From the IMG/VR virus record IMGVR_UViG_3300025168_000726, positions 1-22,622 of that record: 22,622 bases of DNA; one strand, 5' to 3'. Source of the DNA: a virus. Below, piece after piece: positions 9,881 through 17,215 of this stretch (within the stretch, counting starts at the first letter, position 1; every line of letters starts with the position of its first letter). A program made the translations under genes and the position numbers. The notes beneath the pieces were generated by a model. The model was not told where the DNA came from. It made no database searches and was given only the letters and a program-made list of their open reading frames with translations.

Positions 9881-11871
9881 TAAAAAGCTACCTCTACTAT
9901 CATGCCATTAATTTGTAAATCTAATGGTGCTGTTTGTGTTATTTCTACTCTTGGGTCACGACTATAACCTAACAATCGAAACTCTTTTTTACCTGTAAAT
10001 GCATTAAAAGCCATCTGTGAACTCGTTACTGTATCTGTTACACCTTGTATAAGTAAAGGTTGTGCATTTACTGATACCGATAATGTACTTAATAAGTCAA
10101 GGTTTACTCTTGTAATTGCCCTTGGTTCTCCTGTTAATGGACCTCCTGTTACTTGTGCATCTATCGGTAAACTTTTTAAAGATGATGTAAAACTTAATCC
10201 TATCTCTGCTGTATTAATTGCTTTTACAGCTGATACATTTACTTGGTTACTTGCTTGGGTAAATGAACCTATAAAATTATTTCCTTCTACAACTGACAAA
10301 ACTGCATTGTTTGTATAAATAGTATTCGTTGCAAATATCCCATTGTCTGTTGATGTTGCTGTAAAATTATCCGAACAATCTAAACGCAAGGATGTTTTAA
10401 ATTCTTCTAACGAATATGTATTCGTTCCTGAACCTAAATCTCTACTAACAACACAAAACACTCTATCATCTATTGCACATACAGAATGATAGTTCCCTGT
10501 TGTTGTCCACTTTGCCCATCCAGCTTTCTCTTCGTTTCGTATTGAATGAAATACAGCAAGACTACCATCTGCATTTACAACAAAAGCATATTGTTCTGGT
10601 CTGTCAAATGCACCTTTTACTGATGCCATGTGTACAGGATTGCTTATAAGATGTGACGATATTAAAGATATAGGTGTTGAAACATACGCTGATTCTTTAT
10701 CACTAAATAGAAATTCTCTAACAGAGGTTCCTGTTTTCTGTACATAAAGAGTAGCACCATCAAAAGGAAGTGGTCTAATATAAGATGCACCATAAGGTGT
10801 TTGTCTTCTTATTTGTGCATTTGTTGGTGTTAAGGCTTTATCAGCAAATGATGGAACATATAATTCTGATGTACTTGTAAAGACTTGCAAATCACGATTA
10901 GCTACTAAATGACGAATAGCATTAAACTCACCAACATTAATAGTCATTTGTATGCTATCACTATCGCCAGCTGAACCTACATCATAATTAAAATACTCTC
11001 CTGTTTTGGATGCCCATATTGCATCTGGTTGATTTGTCGTACCAGCAAACCATAATCTATCTTCGTGAAATGTTATTGCACTTGGGAATCCACGATAAGT
11101 ACCAATAGATGCTTCATCCCAATTTGTTGTAGCTGTTGTTGCTGATAATGTTTTTCTTACTGTACCAACAGCAACAGTTGCATTTGTAACAGCTGTTATT
11201 AATACTTCATTCCCAGCATAACGAATGATTGTTCCAACATGACTTGCGTTCCAGAAGTCTGCTGATGTTGTCATTGTCTTTCCAGTTCCACTTGTTGCTT
11301 GAGGTGTAAGCGTTACACCACTTGCTTGAAATGCAAAGTAAGGTTGGTATTTTTGGTCATCTGCTGTTGTTGAATCAAAGGCATATGTTGTTACAGAAAA
11401 CGCTGTTACTGATGTTCGTGTTATTTTACGAATCATAAAATCAGGGTGAGCAATAAACATAACGTCAGCATTTTGTGTGAACGTCATTCTTTCTAAACGT
11501 GCTGTTGTCCAAGGCAAACTAGCACTTGCTGAGTCAGCTGTAATTGTTGCGACTAAACTAACCACTCCTGTTGATGCATTGATACGAAATACTTTTAACC
11601 CAGCATTATAAAATGCCATGATATACTTTTCATCGTCACTAAATAAGAATGGTTCTAATCTAACTTCAACTCTATTTGATGTATTAGGTGTTCCTGTAAA
11701 AGTATGCAACCATTCTGTACCAGCCCTACGTTTAACACCACCTTCAGCTAATAAGAAAAGATTACGGACTTCTTCTGCACCTTGTACGTATGTATTTAAA
11801 TCAGTTCGCATCCTCATGGATGGACTAATTTCACCTCTTTCAAAATTATTTTGAGGTATTCTTACTTTCAT
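9880..11871 (-). CDS. Tail nozzle protein, gp12-like (tail tubular protein B)
   Basis: This is a 663-residue protein if started at the ATG at 11871 (MKVRIPQNNFERGEISPS). An in-frame ATG seven codons upstream at 11892 also exists, but 11871 has AGAAGG seven bases upstream and sits one base after the stop of the gp11-like gene, so I prefer it. The N-terminal pattern ERGEISP...NTYVQGAEEVRNLFLLAEGGVKRRAGTEW is diagnostic of podovirus nozzle proteins, which form the distal end of the short tail. The middle is beta-rich (GFPSAITFHEDRLWFAG; SELYVPSF), consistent with the beta-propeller fold of this family. T7 gp12 is longer at 794 residues. Confidence 0.92.
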   Translation of the reverse strand: MKVRIPQNNFERGEISPSMRMRTDLNTYVQGAEEVRNLFLLAEGGVKRRAGTEWLHTFTGTPNTSNRVEVRLEPFLFSDDEKYIMAFYNAGLKVFRINASTGVVSLVATITADSASASLPWTTARLERMTFTQNADVMFIAHPDFMIRKITRTSVTAFSVTTYAFDSTTADDQKYQPYFAFQASGVTLTPQATSGTGKTMTTSADFWNASHVGTIIRYAGNEVLITAVTNATVAVGTVRKTLSATTATTNWDEASIGTYRGFPSAITFHEDRLWFAGTTNQPDAIWASKTGEYFNYDVGSAGDSDSIQMTINVGEFNAIRHLVANRDLQVFTSTSELYVPSFADKALTPTNAQIRRQTPYGASYIRPLPFDGATLYVQKTGTSVREFLFSDKESAYVSTPISLISSHLISNPVHMASVKGAFDRPEQYAFVVNADGSLAVFHSIRNEEKAGWAKWTTTGNYHSVCAIDDRVFCVVSRDLGSGTNTYSLEEFKTSLRLDCSDNFTATSTDNGIFATNTIYTNNAVLSVVEGNNFIGSFTQASNQVNVSAVKAINTAEIGLSFTSSLKSLPIDAQVTGGPLTGEPRAITRVNLDLLSTLSVSVNAQPLLIQGVTDTVTSSQMAFNAFTGKKEFRLLGYSRDPRVEITQTAPLDLQINGMIVEVAF

Positions 11872-11872
11872 A

Positions 11873-12466
11873 TCAAGACCTTCTTGATACAATAAAACGA
11901 TTTGTTACAAGTTTTTTTGTTGTTTGTTGTTGGCTATCCATAGTTCTAGCTTTTTGCAAATAAAACTTAGCATTATTAAACATCATACTTGATAACCCTT
12001 CATCCCTTGCAATGCCTAATGCAAACTGAGCAGATAGTTCATATACTAATGCTTGAACAAAGTACGATGGAAACTTTGCTTCTGACTGTCTAAAACTATA
12101 ATCGGCTATAACTACATCAGTAGTTGTCGCATCACAATAAACATAATTACCAAATATATCATACTTAATTGGGCTATCACTAACTGTTACTGTGTGAACA
12201 TAAAGTGATTCAGCTGGTATTAAATATCCAGCATCCCATCTTCCAGTTGGTGTATCAGTTAGTCTATTCAGTATTCGTTGGTCAGTTGCAAATCTCCATC
12301 GAGAATTAACCAATGTTGAACGACAAGTATCTTCATATAAATTAACAGCAACTAATGCTTCATTTGTTCCATCTTCAAAAGATGTCATGGGTGATGCACC
12401 AATAAGAACTAATGCTCTATTGCAAATATCAATAGGTGTTGTAGCTGTAGTACTTTTAACTGCCAT
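11873..12466 (-). CDS. Tail adaptor, gp11-like (tail tubular protein A)
   Basis: At 197 residues this nearly equals T7 gp11 (196). Typical features are PIDICNRALVLIGASPMTSFEDGTNEALVAVNLYED near the N-terminus, then the RSTLVNSRWRFATDQ segment, a YSFRQSEAKFPSYFVQALVYELSAQFA helix and a C-terminal FYLQKAR. The protein forms the ring between portal and nozzle. The nearest good Shine-Dalgarno (AGGAG, 12494-12498) is 27 bases from the ATG, separated from it by a strong hairpin described separately. Confidence 0.92.
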   Translation of the reverse strand: MAVKSTTATTPIDICNRALVLIGASPMTSFEDGTNEALVAVNLYEDTCRSTLVNSRWRFATDQRILNRLTDTPTGRWDAGYLIPAESLYVHTVTVSDSPIKYDIFGNYVYCDATTTDVVIADYSFRQSEAKFPSYFVQALVYELSAQFALGIARDEGLSSMMFNNAKFYLQKARTMDSQQQTTKKLVTNRFIVSRRS

Positions 12467-12474
12467 AAAAGATA

Positions 12475-12492
12475 GGGGGGATTTCTCCCCCC
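12475..12492 (-). promoter_or_regulatory. GAAA-tetraloop hairpin between Shine-Dalgarno and gp11-like start
   Basis: On the minus-strand transcript, seven pairs GGGGGGA/UCCCCCC close a GAAA loop. The 3' side is followed by UAUCUUUU and then the gp11-like AUG at 12466. AGGAG at 12494-12498 lies just before the hairpin. Linear spacing from AGGAG to AUG is 27 bases; subtracting the 18-base hairpin leaves 9, which is normal. A partial intrinsic terminator that lowers expression after the capsid genes is an alternative reading, but the U tract is interrupted. Confidence 0.65.
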
Positions 12493-12500
12493 ACTCCTAA

Positions 12501-12770
12501 TTAGTCGCTGTCTGTAGCTGTGATAACTAAACCATCTACTACATCAACAGCTGTTGCTGTAACACTATTTGCAAAAGTCCATACTAAAACAGGTGTACCA
12601 CCTGTAGATGTAGCACAACAAATAACGTCATTAGTATTAAACATATTAGCACTATCAGAAAAATAACCAGCTGTATTTACAGTAGCTATTGTATCTGTCG
12701 TTGTATAATGCCAAAAAGTAACACCAGAGCCACCAGCTAAACGTGTTAAATTATCTTTATCGTAAGCCAT
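12501..12770 (-). CDS. Small protein between capsid and tail adaptor genes, possible head decoration
   Basis: An 89-residue protein that I do not recognise by name. It begins MAYDKDNLTRLAGGSGVTFWHYTTTDTIATV and is rich in Thr, Val and Ala with short alternating hydrophobic stretches (TPVLVWTFANSVTATAVDVVDGLVI), suggesting beta structure. It has an excellent Shine-Dalgarno (AGGAGGGTATAA then ATG) that overlaps the capsid stop codon, so it should be translated strongly and in step with capsid protein. That context fits an abundant virion component such as a head decoration or cement protein, but the role is inference. A minor structural or assembly protein is equally possible. Confidence 0.75.
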   Translation of the reverse strand: MAYDKDNLTRLAGGSGVTFWHYTTTDTIATVNTAGYFSDSANMFNTNDVICCATSTGGTPVLVWTFANSVTATAVDVVDGLVITATDSD

Positions 12771-12780
12771 TTATACCCTC

Positions 12781-13596
12781 CTATGAGTTATTATCTAAGA
12801 CTTCATAGACACCATTGTCATCAATGACAGTAGAACCCATGGACATCATAGATGTGGTTAAATGAGATACTTTTTCTGGCACATAGTTTACTTCTGTTGA
12901 AACATCTGCACCAATACCTAAACCAACAGCTGAACTATGGTAAGCTATATTCTTACCAGCTGTAACGGCTGACGTACTGAACCACATAAACGATAGCCAA
13001 TTCTTAGCTGTCATTCCTCCAGCATAAGGAAGCTGTGCTTCACCTACATAGTCTGCACTTGAGAACTCTGTAATTGTGAATAGGTCAGCAAAACCTTTAG
13101 GATTCATGGCAACAAATCTTTGTCCATCTTCTGGAACATCTGCTACACCCATTGTTTCAAACAATGAGAGAACATCTGCTCTTTCTAATGCAGAACTTGT
13201 ATCATGTATTTGGGTTGAATTTGCTCCAGCATCCATTGCTGTGTAGATAAGTTCATCAGTTTTACGACCTAAAGCACTCGCAGCCGAAGTTGCTATTGCC
13301 TGTCGTTCATTGATGTTTGTTTTTAACTCATCTAGTTTGTCAATGTATTCTGGTGCGTAATGGTCGGTTAATGTCACATCCACAACAGTATGTGCTAATT
13401 CCATGGGTGTTACATTTCCGTTTCTGCTTTTAGTATTAGCTGAACCAGTACCTATCTTTTGGAAACGAACTTGGTTTCCTCTTACATTACCAGCTGTACG
13501 AACTGTGTTTCTTAACTTAGAACCCATACGCTGATATGCCAGATGGACTTCTGACTCAAACTGTTTAATAAAAGCTGTATCTATGGTATTCGCCAT
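12781..13596 (-). CDS. Major capsid protein
   Basis: A 271-residue protein following scaffold and preceding the tail adaptor, the expected capsid position. It starts MANTIDTAFIKQFESEVHLAYQRMGSKLRNTV, typical of HK97-fold podovirus capsid proteins, with a PEYIDKLDELKTNINERQAIATSAASALGRKTDELIY helix region (the long 'spine' type helix) and FVAMNPKGFADLF in the probable A domain. It is shorter than T7 gp10A (345). It has a strong ribosome site (AAAGGAG, seven bases from ATG) and its own 121-base leader, consistent with high expression. Confidence 0.9.
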   Translation of the reverse strand: MANTIDTAFIKQFESEVHLAYQRMGSKLRNTVRTAGNVRGNQVRFQKIGTGSANTKSRNGNVTPMELAHTVVDVTLTDHYAPEYIDKLDELKTNINERQAIATSAASALGRKTDELIYTAMDAGANSTQIHDTSSALERADVLSLFETMGVADVPEDGQRFVAMNPKGFADLFTITEFSSADYVGEAQLPYAGGMTAKNWLSFMWFSTSAVTAGKNIAYHSSAVGLGIGADVSTEVNYVPEKVSHLTTSMMSMGSTVIDDNGVYEVLDNNS

Positions 13597-13717
13597 AAGA
13601 TTTCTCCTTTAAACAAGATTAAATTTAAGATGCTTTCACATCCGTTAGCATGATTGTCCATTCTTAGCATCTGCATGGTTGCCTTTTTCAAGACCATTCA
13701 GCTTAGATAAGGGTCAC
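13597..13717 (-). promoter_or_regulatory. Leader of the capsid gene with inverted repeat
   Basis: This is the longest gap inside the capsid/tail gene block. It holds a 7-bp perfect inverted repeat, AGATGCT at 13628-13634 and AGCATCT at 13666-13672, separated by 31 bases. The downstream part ends in AAAGGAG and the capsid ATG. A TTGAAA on the minus strand could be a -35 but no convincing -10 lies 16-18 bases downstream, so I call this a probable mRNA leader (stability or processing) rather than a proven promoter. Confidence 0.35.
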
Positions 13718-14227
13718 TTAATGTACTACTGCCACATTTTTTATATTTTGGCAACGTGTAAAATGCAACAAAGTAGTATTTTTTATATTTACAACTTGAC
13801 CTTCGATAGTAAACCCTAATCTTCTTAGCCATAAAATAGTATCGTAATGGTCTTCTGGAACTATATTCCATATGGTTTTATTTTTTGCTTGTAACAATTC
13901 CACCATAGATAAAGATGCTTTCACAAAACTTTTTTTGTATTTAAATATAGTATTGCTACCTAATGCCCAAACAATAGCATGATGTTTACGTTCTTGTTCT
14001 GGTACAGTTCCAAACATACATATAGGTTTGTCTTCAACCATGGCTGAATATGTAGGTGCTTTCATTGTCAAAGGTGTTACTAATGCTTCAAGTGGGTCAC
14101 TATTTGCTAAGGAAACTTCACGTAAGTCATTATTTCTTAATCGTGTTGACAAATAACTAGCATGTTCTAACTCTGCTTTAATTATTTTTATGGGTCCTAC
14201 AGTAGCATACAGCTTATCTTTGAGCAT
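13718..14227 (-). CDS. gp13-like / GNAT-fold protein
   Basis: The product resembles T7 gp13 and related phage proteins with an acetyltransferase-like fold. It has KIIKAELEHASYLSTRLRNNDLREVSLANSDPLEALV at the N-terminus, a central IWALGSNTIF-like strand (IVWALGSN), a long helix, and TIWNIVPEDHYDTILWLRRLGFTIEG near the C-terminus, matching the 'WN.V...H...I.wL..lGf' ending of that family. T7 gp13 (138 residues) is required for virion morphogenesis. The frame runs up to a TTG at 14251 and ATG at 14248, but ATG 14227 (169 residues) gives only a 14-base overlap with the scaffold gene and brings the conserved part close to the start. The start is uncertain. Its place between scaffold and capsid differs from T7. 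Confidence 0.75.
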   Translation of the reverse strand: MLKDKLYATVGPIKIIKAELEHASYLSTRLRNNDLREVSLANSDPLEALVTPLTMKAPTYSAMVEDKPICMFGTVPEQERKHHAIVWALGSNTIFKYKKSFVKASLSMVELLQAKNKTIWNIVPEDHYDTILWLRRLGFTIEGQVVNIKNTTLLHFTRCQNIKNVAVVH

Positions 14228-14912
14228 ACAACTTTGCAAATCCTTCATCAACTTGCTTTATGAAATCAGGGTTTCTATCTTTTGCGTTCCAATAACGAGG
14301 GTCTTTCATCATTTCTGTAAGGTCAGCTTCTGATACTAAGCCTGTTGGATTTGATGCTCCTGATATTGTTGCACCTTTTAATTTTTCCATAATCAATTCT
14401 ATTGTTTCAATTCCTTTAGCTGTCTGTGCCATATCTTGAAACGCATCCATATTTTCTTGTGGAAAGTTTGCCTGTGTCCATAAGTTAACAGCATCAACTC
14501 TTGCTTGAGCATTATCACCTAATGCTTTGAACTCTTCTTCAATATTAGGTTGACCAGCTTGTAAAGCATCGACATACATATTAATACCATTGGCAAATTG
14601 TTCTTGGTTGTATCCATTTTCCCATGCTTCATTTGCCCACCACTTTAACAATTCATTGTCATTGGCTAGTTCTTCATCTATGCTTTCTGGTAATTCATAA
14701 TGACCTGATGTTTCTGGTCGGCTTGCATGAAAGTTATCGTGCATTTCCTGTGTAATGGATTCTCGTAATTCTTCATCCTTTGCACCTATTTTAGATTCTA
14801 AATTTGAATAACTTGTTGCCATATCTTCTGCTGTGTTAAATTTCTCAGGCAACCACTCAGGTCTTTCTGGTGCTGTTGTTTCTTCTACGGCTACTTCAGT
14901 TTCTTCACTCAT
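14214..14912 (-). CDS. Capsid scaffolding protein, gp9-like
   Basis: A 232-residue, acidic protein beginning MSEETEVAVEETTAPERPEWLPEKFNTAEDMATSYSNLESKIG. The PEWLPEKF...E..A.SY..LE..IG pattern is the usual N-terminus of podovirus scaffolding proteins. The C-terminus (DPRYWNAKDRNPDFIKQVDEGFAKLY) is more basic and probably contacts capsid protein. It assembles inside the procapsid and leaves before packaging. T7 gp9 is longer (307). The start overlaps the end of the Bbp19-like gene by four bases, and the end overlaps the gp13-like gene. Confidence 0.88.
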   Translation of the reverse strand: MSEETEVAVEETTAPERPEWLPEKFNTAEDMATSYSNLESKIGAKDEELRESITQEMHDNFHASRPETSGHYELPESIDEELANDNELLKWWANEAWENGYNQEQFANGINMYVDALQAGQPNIEEEFKALGDNAQARVDAVNLWTQANFPQENMDAFQDMAQTAKGIETIELIMEKLKGATISGASNPTGLVSEADLTEMMKDPRYWNAKDRNPDFIKQVDEGFAKLYAQR

Positions 14913-15166
14913 CTTCTTTTTACTCCATGACTATGTTGAATACGTCTTTCAATTAAACCAACAAGATAACGCTGACCTTCTAAATGCCTTAGTTCATTGT
15001 CAGTTATGTTAGCACCTGATACAGATTCTATTGTTATACTTCTCAGGTATTTTAATACAGCCTGTCCACTTGGGGTAGAAAAACAGAAAGCTATATCATG
15101 TGATAATTTTTCATCCTCATCTTTCTTTCGAGGATAACCATCTATTCCAATATGACTCATTGCCAT
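14909..15166 (-). CDS. Bbp19-like small phage protein
   Basis: An 85-residue protein with the pattern FCFSTPSGQAVLKYLRSIT...HLEGQRYLVGLIERRI, which matches the 'F.tp.G..VL..L......EG.R.lv..I...i' signature of the Bbp19 family that sits between portal and scaffold in podoviruses. Function is not known to me; position suggests an assembly factor. ATG 15166 overlaps the preceding stop (TAATG); a second ATG two codons in is possible. It overlaps the scaffold gene by four bases at its 3' end (ATGA). Confidence 0.75.
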   Translation of the reverse strand: MAMSHIGIDGYPRKKDEDEKLSHDIAFCFSTPSGQAVLKYLRSITIESVSGANITDNELRHLEGQRYLVGLIERRIQHSHGVKRR

Positions 15167-15432
15167 TAACTTTCAGCAAGATTAATAAGACGACTGATTT
15201 CTCTTTCTATCTTTATAATTTCTGATTTAGAACCTTTTTTACTCATTAAAGAATCAACTCTACGTCTTAATCCAGATATTTTTGAACCGATTTTACTACC
15301 ATAATAGTGTGTATAATCTGGGTTCATATCAGTTCCATAAGCTAGTGATAGGTTTTTTGATTCTTCTTTTTCTTGTTTATCTGATATAGAAGTTTCTTTC
15401 TTCTTATTGAATAGGCTTTTTTTCTTAATCAT
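15166..15432 (-). CDS. Lysine-rich small protein, unrecognised
   Basis: An 88-residue protein beginning MIKKKSLFNKKKETS, with a strongly basic first dozen residues, a mixed Lys/Glu segment, a PDYTHYYGSKIGSKISGLRRRVDSL centre and a probable C-terminal helix (SEIIKIEREISRLINLAES). I do not recognise a family. The ATG overlaps the portal stop by four bases (ATGA), and its own stop overlaps the next start, so it is translated as part of the portal-scaffold block. A role in head assembly is inferred from position only. Confidence 0.7.
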   Translation of the reverse strand: MIKKKSLFNKKKETSISDKQEKEESKNLSLAYGTDMNPDYTHYYGSKIGSKISGLRRRVDSLMSKKGSKSEIIKIEREISRLINLAES

Positions 15433-17003
15433 TGTACTGGTTGCTCCATTCCTTGTTGTGCTTGCATCTGTGCCATTTGCTGTGCCATCTGCGTTAGCAT
15501 TGCTCTTTGTTCTGGTGAACGTATCAAGTTATCAGGAACACCAAACTTCCTTGCTAAATATATAGATACTTCTTGCGAGTCTATCAAGAGATTCAATATT
15601 TGTGGACCAAATCGACCACCAACCAATTCAAGGAATCTATCAACAGATACAACGTCTTGTTGTGCTTGTGCTTGCGCCAATGGTGAAACAGAACGAATCT
15701 TTATTTCTCTACCATTAATTGTTGGAACATCTATTCTCCCTTGCTTCTTTAAAATATAAACAACTCTTTGCAATACTGGTGTAACTAACTCAGCCTGTAG
15801 CCTTCCAAATGCTGAACCAATTCTTCTTGAAAGGTCAGCCATTCGTTCAGCAATTTCTGTCGCTGATGCTGGTGTACGATTTGGGTCACCTAACATATCA
15901 TTATATAAAGCACGTTTAATATTATTACGCATATCACCAAGAACTAAATCAGCAACATCAAAACGACCAGCACTATTTATTGGCTGTAATCCAGCACTTC
16001 CAGCCGACTTAGGAATAACAGTTCCCGGAACTAACGAAATAGAATCTGGGTTTATTATCCCATCATCTTCCATTTGGTATATACCAGAGATTGCCATTTG
16101 TGCGTTTTCTAATATCAACTCAACTGTTAGGTTGGTAGTTTTAATTGCACTTAACGCATTAATAAGTGGACCTCTTCCATAAATTTCGCCACTCGCTTTA
16201 GACCAACGATACGCAATAATAGGACAAGAACCAACACCTTCATACCTTTCTTGCAGTAACTTTTCTTTTGTATTCATATCAACAACACAATAATGATGTG
16301 CCATAACATTTAACTTTGAATAATCTCTGTATATAATTTCTAAAACTTTTCTTTTATCTTCTGGATTTCTTTTAACTTGTTCTTCAACTTTTGCTGGAAC
16401 TTTTGCTCTTGGGTATGCAACAGTAAGTTCTGCACCACGGATAGAACGCTCTCTAAATATGTGGTCAATATTATCATCAGCACCCACATCAAGTGCAACA
16501 TGAGGTAATGGGATAGCTGAAAAACGTATTGGCTGTATAGCATCACCTTCTTCTGCAAGTAAAACTCCTGTTCCTACGGCTAAATCCATAAATGATTCAT
16601 GAACTTCTTGAGCAAAGTTTGAGTTCTGTATAACTTCAAAAACATAATCTGTCACATCTTCTAATTCAGAATTGACTTGTTCTCTGTTTTCTTTTGGTAC
16701 TTCCGAACCAGCCATGAGGTCTGCCCATCGTGCAAAGTTTGGGACCATACCAGCTTGCAATCGTGATGCAAATTCCTGTACACCAACCACAGCAGTCTCA
16801 TCAAATATCTTATCATCCCTACGCTGACCAGCTGTTTCGGAATAAAAACTTTCTCTTTGTGGCAATGCAAATTCATAACACTCTTCAAAAAGGTCTACCC
16901 AATTTTTACGAACTGTTAATGCTCTTTCGTATCTTTTTAAAAGCTGTTGTGTTTTAGTATCATCAGCCGTTGATACAGAATCTATTACATTGCCTGTTAT
17001 CAT
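15429..17003 (-). CDS. Portal protein (head-tail connector), gp8-like
   Basis: A 524-residue protein, close to T7 gp8 (536). Diagnostic stretches include LLKRYERALTVRKNWVDLFEECYEFALPQR at residues ~20-50, DDKIFDETAVVGVQEFASRLQAGMVPNFARW, a SGEIYGRGPLINALSAIKTTN segment and the ATEIAERMADLSRRIGSAFGRLQAELVTPVLQR helix. These belong to the head-tail connector family of short-tailed phages, which forms the dodecameric DNA channel at the capsid vertex and the docking site for terminase. The C-terminus is Gln/Met-rich (QMAQQMAQMQAQQG). Start and stop both overlap neighbours by four bases (ATGA). Confidence 0.93.
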   Translation of the reverse strand: MITGNVIDSVSTADDTKTQQLLKRYERALTVRKNWVDLFEECYEFALPQRESFYSETAGQRRDDKIFDETAVVGVQEFASRLQAGMVPNFARWADLMAGSEVPKENREQVNSELEDVTDYVFEVIQNSNFAQEVHESFMDLAVGTGVLLAEEGDAIQPIRFSAIPLPHVALDVGADDNIDHIFRERSIRGAELTVAYPRAKVPAKVEEQVKRNPEDKRKVLEIIYRDYSKLNVMAHHYCVVDMNTKEKLLQERYEGVGSCPIIAYRWSKASGEIYGRGPLINALSAIKTTNLTVELILENAQMAISGIYQMEDDGIINPDSISLVPGTVIPKSAGSAGLQPINSAGRFDVADLVLGDMRNNIKRALYNDMLGDPNRTPASATEIAERMADLSRRIGSAFGRLQAELVTPVLQRVVYILKKQGRIDVPTINGREIKIRSVSPLAQAQAQQDVVSVDRFLELVGGRFGPQILNLLIDSQEVSIYLARKFGVPDNLIRSPEQRAMLTQMAQQMAQMQAQQGMEQPVQ

Positions 17004-17206
17004 TTTACGTATCCTATTCCACCCGATTCACCTGATATTAAAGAACGTCTACCTACTTTGCCACCTTGTACTTTGGCTTTGTAAGCATCACTTTTCTTTT
17101 CTATTTCTTCTTGTCTTGATTTTTCTTTTGCTTTTGCTTCTTCTACAGCTGGGTCAACTTTAGGTTCTGGCATTGGCATTGCTTGTTTTCTATTAAATAT
17201 ACACAT
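17000..17206 (-). CDS. Small phage protein with conserved-looking GRRSLISG C-terminus
   Basis: A 68-residue protein between large terminase and portal. The middle is Glu/Lys/Ala-rich and likely helical (DPAVEEAKAKEKSRQEEIEKK), and the end KVGRRSLISGESGGIGYV resembles the GRRSLLTG..GG.G ending I associate with small proteins near portal genes in podoviruses. Function is unknown. It has AGGAG eight bases upstream of ATG and overlaps the portal start by four bases, suggesting it is made together with portal. Confidence 0.7.
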   Translation of the reverse strand: MCIFNRKQAMPMPEPKVDPAVEEAKAKEKSRQEEIEKKSDAYKAKVQGGKVGRRSLISGESGGIGYVK

Positions 17207-17215
17207 AGTTTTCTC

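Noticed and set aside
13590-13695. A ~38-codon minus-strand frame (MVLKKATMQMLRMDNH...) running from the capsid leader into the capsid gene
   Set aside because: No ribosome site before its ATG, and it ends inside the capsid gene out of frame; most likely chance.
16340-16957. Additional frames overlapping the portal gene on both strands
   Set aside because: They are shifted or antisense shadows of a well-supported portal frame with no start signals.
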